Below are positions 50,869 to 61,099 of a DNA stretch of 64,000 nt, piece after piece; within the stretch, counting starts at the first letter, position 1, and each line of letters opens with the position of its first letter. The DNA lies in assembly GCA_035041965.1 (NCBI GenBank), contig JAPYMA010000164.1:43770-107769 (forward strand), in the 5' to 3' direction. The DNA comes from Anisakis pegreffii (lineage: Eukaryota; Nematoda; Chromadorea; Rhabditida; Anisakidae). The position numbers and the translations under genes were made by a program. Below the pieces are notes generated by a model. It was not told where the DNA came from, did no database searches, and worked only from the letters and a program-made list of their open reading frames with translations.

Positions 50869-51947
50869 ACTCATCTTTCTCTTGTGGCCATAAGCGCCGG
50901 CACAAAAAAAGCAATTCGCACTTTCCTTCCACTGCAATCCACATTCCCACCAATTCAAAGGAAATGTTATTATATTTAGAAAATATAATTATTATTTATT
51001 AAAATGTTATTAATGTTGTATTGCATAGTGTTCACACTGTCTTCAATTTGTCCTCTCTGCCTTTGCATGTTCTTGATTGATAAAAACCTCTGAACTGCTA
51101 GACAGATGTGATGAGCGATGCACGCGATGTTCTTCGTAATGTAAGCAGAGAGAAAAGTGATGTGAGAGCCTAATTTCGGGCCAGGTGGGAGCACATCGAC
51201 AGCAGTGCCCACTTTTCTTCACGACTGTGATTAGTCGCGACAAGCCCTCCCTTCCTTCAATGTGTATAAAAAACGAAATGCTGGAATAGTATGTGGCATG
51301 TCAAAGTGCATCTTAGTAGGTGGCTGCCATAAGGCATCTTACTAGGTGATGATAATCACACTAGTTGTAAGTGATCATAGGGCGATGAATGCATGCAGTG
51401 ATAAGTGCATCACTCAATACACATAGTGATGCATATGCAGTGATGGTGATTAGTAGGAAGCGATGAAGACTGCAAGTGTTTTATAAGTTCGATTGACTGT
51501 AATTATTCAAAGCGAATGCTCTCAGTGATCATTTTATGGCTATGAAATGCGTCATATCATCATTTTAGTGTTGAATATTTCCGTGAAGAAACTATGCTCA
51601 CGAAGCAGTGGAGCATATAGTGCAATACTTTTACCACATGCAAAGCACTCATATCATTCAGTTTGCAAGTGCATAACTTTGAAAAATGGTGCCTCATACA
51701 TATTCTTCTTCTATACCCGTTATGAGATCAACATTTCACGAATTGAACCATTAGCAATTTTTCTGTCTCCATAACTTTGGAAAACCATAATGCCACCTCA
51801 TTATCCGATGCTACAATACTGTAAATGAATAGCTCGTCATTCTATGAAAAAACTAGTCTCAATAGATGAGCAACTCCTTGAGAGCGTATCTAAATGCATT
51901 CGCCGGAGACATTCATTCATTAATTCATTCACATCAGATCGTTAAAC

Positions 51948-52445
51948 ATGGTCTTTCGACTGAACTCGTCTGCAACATTCATTCTTCTGCTCGTTACTCT
52001 TATCGCTTGTGAGTCTCTAGTTGTATTCCTTGAATTTGTTCATTTGAACGCTCAATTGATCATACGGCCTGCATTTACCAGAATACATTGAAAATATTCA
52101 GAATATTTAGCAACTTTTGTTAAATTGATAAAGATTTGCATAACGTCACGTTGATCATTTCCTCGATATCAGACACTCTAAAGTTACTGCGACTGCAAGA
52201 GGTGATAAAAATCATCGTTCACAGCCGAATGTTCAATATTCCACCTCATCAAAGTAACATTTGCAGACAGCGAATCAAGCAATCCGACTGGCGGATGGGG
52301 CGGTTCATCAGGAGCCGGTTGGAGCAGTTCTCTGGATGGAAGCTTCGGTGGATCATCTGGAAGTGGCTGGGGAGCGAATCTTGCAAGCAGTGGAACTGGA
52401 AACAATAAAAAGATGCGATTCACGGGCTCCATATCTCCTCAATAA
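51948..52445 (+). CDS. Small secreted Gly/Ser-rich peptide, 79 residues
   Basis: Two exons. Exon 1, 51948-52008, has ATG and a strong signal peptide (MVFRLNSSATFILLLVTLIA) and ends at GTGAGT in phase 1. Exon 2, 52267-52445, follows ATTTGCAG and is open in the matching phase to TAA 52443-52445. The mature part repeats a GGW/GSSGxGW pattern: NPTGGWGGSSGAGW, then LDGSFGGSSGSGWG, followed by a basic NNKKMRF tail. It lacks Cys. AATAAA is at 52521. Such Gly/Trp-rich peptides in nematodes include cuticle-associated and antimicrobial-type peptides, but no specific family was recognised and no role is claimed. Agreement of signal peptide, splice sites, phase and repeats makes the gene likely. A longer overlapping ORF at 52136-52408 is in the wrong frame. 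Confidence 0.75.
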
Positions 52446-52520
52446 CCGATCGCATGAAATCATTGGCGTTACGACATCAACGTTCAGTGTTGTGAATCAG
52501 TATACGTTCTTCTAACGATA

Positions 52521-52526
52521 AATAAA
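52521..52526 (+). terminator. Candidate polyadenylation signal of the Gly-rich peptide gene
   Basis: AATAAA 76 bases after the stop codon. Confidence 0.5.
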
Positions 52527-53038
52527 TTATAAACCTTTTGTTCTGCCAATAATTTACATTATCTGAACCATTAACATTCATATTCCAGCTAAATACATAC
52601 CAGAAATGAAGATTGACATAATGAAAGTAAAAAGAACATTATTTTCGTATGAAAGTAATTGCATTTCATATAGTTGTGGTCTGAAACGTCTGAGCATTAG
52701 TTCTGAAGAGCTCGACTGGACCACTTCTATCCGATGGAGTTCAGTTGGTGAGAAGAGAGACCCGAAGAAATTAGCGGTTCTAAGTAACAGCTGTAATAGG
52801 ACGCATATGTTATTCATTCAGGAAACCATAAAAAGATATGATATTCTGCAAGTTATGGCAACTTCCCAAAAGAAAGAACAAAATTTTTGTAATTCATTTT
52901 GGTAATTGAAAACCTGATGGTCAGGAAGAATTAGCATGTTTGCAGAATTTAGCTGAAGAGTAAGTGTGATTTCTAGATATTGCTGTTTATTATTAATCAA
53001 TATGCACATGATATTTGTTTTATGGTATTGCAGGGAGT

Positions 53039-53321
53039 ACGTGATAAGGTTTTATTTTTTGTACGCTGCGGGTGGAGTTCAATGCTTACATATGTGTAAA
53101 GTAAGCGAGCATGGACTTTAGCGTATATATTTTAAGAAAGGCTAGGACATACTTTAATGTCAGGTATTTTTTTACTAATGCTTTCTAATTATATATCGTA
53201 GAACTCAATGTGGTGGATGAGGGATACTGAGGAGTGCAACGAATCTTAACCATTGTTGTAGGGGTGCGAGGGAATCTTAAAATTTACCGGGGAATGCGGG
53301 GGCGGGAAGGTTGAAAACTGG
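53039..53321. mobile_element. Diverged hAT-type copy, opposite orientation to 18.2 kb
   Basis: Matches the reverse complement of 18173-18563 in order: GATAAGGTTTTA, then GTAAAGTAAGCG.GCATGGACTT, then AAGGCTAGGAC, then ATTGTTGTAGGGGTGCGAGG, and an end reading AAGGTTGAAAACTG. Heavily substituted; ends approximate. Confidence 0.6.
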
Positions 53322-54809
53322 CGTAAGTGGCAAGCATCGCGTAGAAAAGACGGCGATTACAAACGTTTCAATAGGTAGTCAGAGAAGTGAGTGTTGACCA
53401 GGATGAATGTAATCAAGAAATGACTGTTCGGTCAATATTATCCGGAACCTTGTTTAGAGCTGTCATGGTCAGCCTCATTGGAGAATGACTAATTGAAATC
53501 AAACAGCGTATAGTGAGATGGATAAAGGAATCAATAAAACCAAAATTTACAACTCAATCATTGGCAATAAATGATAATTTTAAGAAGAATGGAAGAAAAT
53601 TTCAATAAATGATGATTTTTTTCCATAGTTATCAGGCGTATTTAATGGGTGAACAAGAACACGCTTATTGTTGTGTTCGTTGAATGCCATCTAGCGGCTA
53701 GATTGGCACGAACTTGGAGGGTAAGGTGGATGTCGGTTATTTGGTTTTCTGTTTAATTGACAATCGTTTGATGGCATGCTGCTAGTCAAATACCTGGATT
53801 GGCCAGGCTATCAAATGTTTATAACGTTGCTGGCCACAATGCTGGCGTTTTCGTGCGCATTGCTTTAACATCAATTTACGCCACCCCGCTGGCTAGGCGA
53901 GCAGGCCAACCGAACACAACCGAATAATCAAGAAATGACTTTCAAATGCTATTCACAGAAGTTTTCATGATTATTCTGATTTTGACTACTGTTCATTTCC
54001 TCGGCTTCCAATTCCCACGATTCAAACCCTCGTTGGACGCATAATATTTGATCATTTACAAGTAAATTCAATCACTCCACCTCATTAAAGCAAACAAAAA
54101 CTGGGGGAATGTTTTGAATTTCAGAGTGAAGCAATTCTGGCAAAATAATATTATTCGATGGGTTTCGGAAAACGGCCTATCAATGAAAAATGTTAGTGCT
54201 ACTAACTTGTTGTGAATTCATTTAGTAGCAGATAATGATGGCTAATGACAAGGCGAGGGAAGAAGCTCGATGTCAACGTAGACTGTTCGATCTACATACA
54301 GTTACTCTCAACACGAATTGTCCGGTTCAGAAATGAAATGTTATAAAAATTTCGCTGTTATTTTCCACGTTCCGCAAAACGCTCCGCAAGAGCGTCTAAA
54401 CGTTTCATCTCTTGAAGCACCGCACTGAAGCATTGTCTTTCAGTACCCGCTATCGGTTCGTCAAGGCGTCGTAACGGGCGTTCACCGCGAAAAATGGGAT
54501 GTCCAATCCCTCTACCTTCTGGTTGCTTGAAAGGTAATGTTCTTTTTTTAGCATGACTTGATCATCACTCAGTTAATGATCAATAGGAATGATTATGGTA
54601 GCGTTACGCCCATGTTTATCGATGTGCAGATTTTCGTTGAAGACGACTCTGTATCAGACTAAAATTTAGAAATCAGAAAACACTGCGAACTGAAGAGAGT
54701 CCATATTGAGAAGTTAAGAGTTTGAGTAGGTGTGATTGCAGTACGATATATTGTAGTCATTATTTAGGCTTGTCATAATCAATATTATGAAATGGTGATG
54801 ACCTTCCAG

Positions 54810-57800
54810 GTTGTCCAGTACCAAAAACGGCAGAAGAGGGTGGTGTCAAAATGGAGTGCACGAATGCGCAATGTCCATTCAAGGAACAACCAGTGCACCG
54901 CGAATGTTTCGAAGCACTAGAAGACAATCTTGTAAAAATTATCAGCAATATTGGTCAGCGACTGCTCATCTTCAGACCTAATTTGATCTGCTTCCGACCT
55001 GATGAATCTTCGCAGTCGATGTCATCATGCTCACTACGCACTCACACGAACAATTCATTTCCATCATTTGGCGTTATCAGTCATAATTTATCATGAATAT
55101 TCACGAATAAGAAAGATGATTAGAAACTAAATGTGAAGAAAATCATGAATCAAAAGGCAGGAGAGCGATCTCAAATTTCGATGTATCCAAAAGAAGCAGT
55201 GGGTTGAACCAAACAGATTAACAGCATGATTTATTCGAGTAGAATCGCATATGCTAACTTCGGCATTGTATTATACATGATCATTGACTTGCATTTCGAA
55301 GGGTGATTAACAAATTCACTTACTGAAGGATCGGCACGAGGTTGGACGGTTAAACAACGACGCGCGAACTTGTGGGATAAGAAGGGACTAATATTGATAC
55401 AGAAAAAATGTAGGTGCCGTTGTGGAATTGGTCTTTTACGTTTCGATGAAACAATTATGTTCTTAGGTAAATGGTCAACATATCTGCTGCTGCATATGTT
55501 CTTCATTCGAATTATTTGTGCTGTTCACTGATTGAAACATCTGAGAAATTGTTTCATTTGATGTTCACATACATTCTTCAAAACATTATCGACCTGCTAA
55601 TGTGATTAGAGTTACAATGAGTTAAATTCGCAACGAATTCACATCGGAGAAAGTCAGCATGAAAAGTCCAAATTCAACCGAGGCACTTTAAAAATGATTT
55701 GACGAAAATATTCTGTTCATGCGATCAATTCTTTGCGATTCCTAGAAGTTATCTTGAACTGAATGGCTTCACTGCATATTGATGATCATGTATGTTTTCA
55801 TTTTTTAGCAAAACAAGCTCTCGCGCCTAAAGTACCGCCAGTTTCGAAAGGCAAGAAAGGAAAATCGAAAAACTTGCCGAAACTTAACTTTGGCGGAAAA
55901 CCAAATTATTCTTCGTTGAGCTACATAAGCAAACATTACTACGGGCATGATAGGTTAGAAATTTTGTAAGTTATTAGTTTGTTTATCATACTTTGAGAGA
56001 CTATTCCGTTTCACTTCAAAAAAGGTTCTTCAATACATTCAATTTAAGGCATTACACATTGAGCAATTCACTGAACTTTCGTATCACATTGAATTTGCGA
56101 CAAAAATATTCAAGTTGACTTCAGAGGATTATAGATCGTGATATTTTACGTTAACGAAGTAATACTTTTCAAGCGAATTATCACCACAATGCACTTCTTG
56201 CTCTGCATTCCCACATCGTTTGATCCGTTCATTCTCCAATACCATAAAACTCGTTGGATAGAATGTGCTCAGAACTTGAAAATAAATGGAATTTCTGCTT
56301 CGTTCTGATAAGAATCGAGTATATGGAATTTAGAAAGACACAAATCTCGCGTAATCCAATTATCTCATACAGTATCAGTTCAACATCAGCATCGTCGTCA
56401 CCGCTTCTGGTGAGTGATCAATTTTCTGGAAAGTGATTCACGACTATTCCTAACGTCATAATGAAAACACTTATCGCACAATTAAGCTTACAGTATGTGC
56501 AAGCAAACAACACATCTCAATCAAAATCACATTCGAGTTTCCTTTCCCTGGAATTCACGTGAATGAAAACTTCCATGCTGAACTTGTAGTGAAATTCTCT
56601 TCTGGCCATTTCACTGATTGTATTTTCGATTGTTCGGATTGAAATGAAAAATGTTTGAGGGGATGGTAATGTTACGACTTTCAGCATCGACAAGGTTATC
56701 AGTGTTGGAGAAAGGGATCAGAAACTGATCAAGCGTACAATCGCACAACAGCATCTACAATAATGGCCACGAGTTGCAGGGAAGGTACAGTAATAATTAG
56801 GGTTGCACCATTTGTAGGATATGTTATTTGTTGCCATACAATCACGGCAACTCGGAAGATTATAATTATCTTTTCGGTCAATAGTTTGAACTATAGCTAA
56901 AGTCTTCGAAGCAAGCGATCTCTCAATCTCGATAAAACGTTATCACTAACACATAAAGTTCGCGTAAATCATATACAAATTGAAATCATGATGTTGATAT
57001 TTATTTCTTTGATTCGCCCAATTTATACGTGCTTCATCATTGGAACTTTCTAAATTTTTTTTCGCTAACTCGAAAAATTCATACAAATCGATTATGAAAA
57101 ACGTGAATCGACAAAATGAACAAAACCGCGGTATCTGTCATCCATCCCAGGATGGACGAAAACGCCATCAGCAGCGCCTCTGATCGAGAAGAATATCGCA
57201 ACGAACGCGGCACCAGCATCAAACTCTTTCAAATCAAAGATTGTCACCGGTTCAATAAGTTATGCCGAAGCGATTTGCATGAAACCGCACATTGATGGCA
57301 TCACTCAAGAGGTTCGTAAACTCATGCTGTGATGAATAGCAACTGTAGAGAAGATCTATTCGCTGGGTAGAGAATCGAAGACGTTCGTATTAACCTTATA
57401 AACTTATAAAAACTGTTGTGTTGTTGCTGTTGTTGTACTGTTGGCAGCATTCATGATTACTGCTATTATCTTATTATCATTACTGACACGATAATAATCT
57501 CATCATTACATTATCACAGAGCAATCGGCAAGATGCCAAAGATCAAGTTTATCATCGTACGTCATCGTGGGCGCTTCTAAGCCAGCGACAGCTTTGTCAT
57601 TCCAATCCAGAGTGGCAGTCGTCATCCTCTTCACTCCGTAACCACCCAACCACGTTCGCATCTGATTTCGATGATTCCGACATACGCTCGGTATAGTTTC
57701 TCTTCATACGTGACTTTGACCGAATCATGTTTTGACCGCGAAAACATCATCTGATGACCGGAAATAAATCTTCAACATCCAATTTCCAAGCACTTCCACA

Positions 57801-59199
57801 TTTCTGACTCATTCTAATTGTGCGGTCGACTGCTTCTCTCCGCAACTCAACAAGTTTTCAGCGATATTACTCACTATCAATATGCAGCAGTGATTCGAGT
57901 GCATTGAAGATGTATGACGATGATATTCATGAATGTGATGTAAATCGTGATGTAGGTTGGTATCTGTATCGGTCATTCCGCTATGACGTCGCATTTATCA
58001 CTATATGAGTAAATTCAAAGACGATTCTATAGAAATTATCGAGAGGTTCAATACGCTCAAAATGTTTCAAGCTGTTAAACTGTCATTTTCAAAAGATTTA
58101 TTTATGTTCCGCTACATTTGATCTATCGGCGATAGAGTGCAGTGATACATTATCGTACTCTTCAGTGCACGATGCATTGCACAAGAGAATTCCACTAATA
58201 TTACCGACACCTCCGACAACATTATCGTCCATCACAAGCGAATCTGACGAGGTAACTACTGATAGCTTACTTTTGATGAGCACTTTTGATTGCCCACTAG
58301 TTTGTATAATCTCAAATAGTGTTCGTCGGGGAACGGGGTCCCCGTCGGGGACCCCGGCGGGGAACGCGGGGAGCGCTCCCCCCGCGCAATTTGCTCCCCG
58401 ACATTTTTGCGGGGACCCCCCCGTCCAATTTACTCCCCGCGGGGACCCCCCCGCGCAATTTGCTCCCCGACTTTTTCGCGGGGAGCTCCCCGTCCAATTT
58501 CGCTCCCCGACGGGGAGGACGAGCTCCCCGTCCTCCCCGACGGGGAGGACGGGAGTGCGAACCTTCCCGAATATCGCGAACATTTAACTGAAAATGGTGA
58601 AAGACAGCTGCAACACTTTCAATATTGTCTTGTTTTTTGTTTTGAAATGTGAGTATAAGGTGCACTTGAAAGAAAACTACTTAAAAAAGGAGAAAATTCT
58701 TTAAAAAATTGAAATTTTGTTTAAAAAATTGAGCTGAAATGCTCCCCGTCCTCCCCGTCGGGGAACACGGGGAGCGGTCATTCCCCGACGGGGTCCCCCC
58801 GCGCAATTTGCTCCCCGACTTTTTCGCGGGGACCCCCTCGTCCAATTTACTCCCCGCGGGGACCCCCCTCCGCGCAATTTGCTCCCCGACTTTTTCGCGG
58901 GGACTCCCCCTGTCCAATTTACTCCCCGCGGGGACCCCCCCCGTGCAAAAAATTGCTCCCCGACGAACACTAATCTCAATACGACTGATTTTTCAGTAGC
59001 AGTCCCAATCTCGATCTGTTCAGCTTTGACTCGAAACTCGCCGAACAACTTTTGTTTATGTGAAGTAACTTTTTCAACATTGATATATGTCCACGAGCGG
59101 GACGGAACAGCATTTGCAAAGGCGATTTTGACTTCAAACGATTGCAATGCTTCTTTCTCGTCGATCATGGAAGCGGTTATTGGACATCACTGTTATTAG
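54810..59199 (+). CDS. HECA: Headcase (HECA) homologue
   Basis: Headcase proteins regulate imaginal-cell and progenitor proliferation in flies; molecular activity is poorly defined. Exons with continuous phase: 54810-54953, 55329-55466, 55809-55953, 56373-56409, 56685-56784, 57151-57311, 57520-57690, 57862-57955, 58166-58303 and 58997-59199 (TAG). The first two hold the Headcase N-terminal domain: CPVPK, then ECTNAQCPF, PVHRECFEALED, ARGWTVKQRRANLWDKKG and KCRCRCGIG, matching the Cys/His pattern and the R(A)R.W..KQR..NLW.KKG core. A Lys-rich segment follows (SKGKKGKSKNLPK). The rest is Ser/Thr-rich and not recognisably conserved, ending in CSALTRNSPNNFCLC and GHHCY. The start exon, with at least one base of the first codon, lies upstream of 54810 and was not identified. 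The acceptor at 55328 reads TGAAG. Confidence 0.8.
58319..58970. mobile_element. G+C-rich DNA transposon filling the last HECA intron
   Basis: Perfect 14-bp terminal inverted repeats GTGTTCGTCGGGGA ... TCCCCGACGAACAC, each bordered by TA (58317-58318 and 58971-58972), the pattern of a TA target duplication. Inside are two blocks (about 58320-58560 and 58741-58970) of 34-68 bp repeats based on CAATTTGCTCCCCGACTTTT and CGCGGGGACCCCC, separated by an A+T-rich 150-bp core. ORFs over it in all frames are repeat artefacts. No transposase, so non-autonomous. Confidence 0.8.
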
Positions 59200-60036
59200 A
59201 ACGGGAAAGGAACAAATGATTTTCTAGTGATCCCAGCTGAGGTTGCCGATTGAAGGAAAAGGGTTGAGACGCATTGAAATCGGTAAATGTTGAACCATCG
59301 TGTGACGGAAAATGGATTTAAGGATGTGACTGTAAGTCAAGGTGACGACGATGACGATTCTGATGGCAGTGGCGATGAGAATGACAGCTATTATCAGCTT
59401 TTCGGAGGATCAACGTTTGGTCTTGGCGAGAAATTAATCGCTGAATTCTATCTACCTGGTATTTTCAATTGATCGTGTCCAGGAATACGGAATGCCCAAA
59501 GCAAACATCAACATTTCCTTGTGATCACACCTTATACACATATGTATATACTGGAATTTTCGGATAGTTCCATATTCCTTAACTGTGAACAAAATGTTCA
59601 ACATGAGAATTTCAACATTTTGAATTTGTATCAATTCTATGAATTCAAAATAAAAACATAAAAATGAATTCAAGTTTCACTTGTGCCACCGTTTGACTAG
59701 CAGAACTTATTTAAGCTCTCTCACTGTTACACCTCAGTTGCCTAGAAGATGCCCATTTGCGTCGAGATTTTAAGATCAACTGCATATTCTAATTCCTGCA
59801 ACAGCAATAGAAAACTTGTTTGGTAGCCAAAGTACTGTACAACCTCCGTGCTAAATTTCTATTGTACTTACATACATGCACAAATGACATAAAATGTCTA
59901 AATTATAACAATAAAAATAATAACAAATTGATCAGAAAAACACGTTCCATGCAGTACATTATAAGAGAACGACGATATGAAAAAATCGAACGAAAATTTA
60001 TTTACTTGAAATTATTAATGCAAGGCAAGTTTGTTC

Positions 60037-61029
60037 TCATATATGCGACATGTATTTTGGTTTCTTAGCATCGTAGTGCGACATCGAGGAAAAGCCACCA
60101 ACGGCGATTGCAAGCAGAAAAAGAACTCCCACAACGATGCCCGTGATGGCAGCACACATTATCAATTTGTGCCAGTCGTACACTTGCAATCCTGAAGTTC
60201 GAAGGAACCATTTCCAGCCAGCTCTAGCGGAACATTCATTTAAGCATATGTTTCATGACGTCACATTGGGTGCGAGCATAGTTGATAGTTCGATATCACT
60301 AGATCATTGATTGCGATCAGTCAAGAAAGTGTCGCGGAAACGCCTTGGAAGATAGCAAGAAAAAAAACTCAATTCTTAGAAATAATTTAAGAGAAAGTGA
60401 CAATAAAGAATCAAACCTTCATTTATCCAGTTGTCGTTCGTTGAATTCAAAGGATTGTCAGTGGAATTGTCAAACCAGGAAGCTTCTGTAGAATGGACCT
60501 TGAAAAAGAGTTCAGATTGAAATGGTCACAATATATTTATTTTAACAATCGCTTACGCAAAAACATTATAAATATCTCATGAGGCTGTAGGCAAAAGACA
60601 TTTCGTGTTCAGTTGTGAACATAATTGCGATTGCGATTATGAAGAATACGGAGCAAAATGCAAAAGAAGATTGACCAGCACTGCTTTTTGTAGAGGAGCA
60701 TTGCGATGAGAAGGATGTTCCAAACTGTTATATAAATGCATCATTTCTGCCTGAAATTCTATCCATTTCTAAATCAACCAGCAAAATAGAGAGTTCGAAC
60801 GTCGATTTAATTAAAAAATGCACTGAGTTCATTCTAAACAAAAATGAAAGCCCATAATTAGTAAGAGAGCGCAGCAGTGAAATTAGCAATCACAATCTCA
60901 AGAACTTAATTTTGAACTACACACTTTCACAATAACAAAGCAACTGTCGCAAGTGAAAAAAACTGTAGCTTACATCAGACATTGCATAAGCCCGAAAAAT
61001 GAACCAGATCAAGAACAGAACAACGGAGC
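60037..61029 (-). CDS. Putative small multi-span membrane protein, joins uncertain
   Basis: Recognisable minus-strand pieces: 61029-60974 (after CTTTCAG, before GTAAGC) encoding SVVLFLIWFIFRAYAMSD; about 60727-60600, where one frame gives WNILLIAMLLYKKQCWSIFF and another SSFAFCSVFFIIAIAIMF, both membrane-like; 60498-60417, encoding WFDNSTDNPLNSTNDNWINE with three N-glycosylation sequons; and a terminal exon of about 60223-60037, encoding DWHKLIMCAAITGIVVGVLF, LLAIAVGG and a short tail to TGA 60037-60039. Together they suggest a protein with several membrane spans and one glycosylated loop. Phases of the last two joins do not agree, so at least one boundary or exon is wrong or missing. No family recognised. 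Confidence 0.45.
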
Positions 61030-61099
61030 CTGAAAGCAACGGCACAACAATGATCTACCATCGAGATCATATGACTGTAATATTCCATCTGAAGTGTTC

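Noticed and set aside
52136..52408. 90-codon ORF overlapping the Gly-rich peptide exon
   Set aside because: Frame disagrees with the signal-peptide exon and gives no recognisable protein.
58098..59168. ORFs of 80-160 codons rich in Arg, Pro and Gly on both strands
   Set aside because: They read the G+C-rich transposon repeats in every frame; the only supported coding part is the HECA exons on either side.
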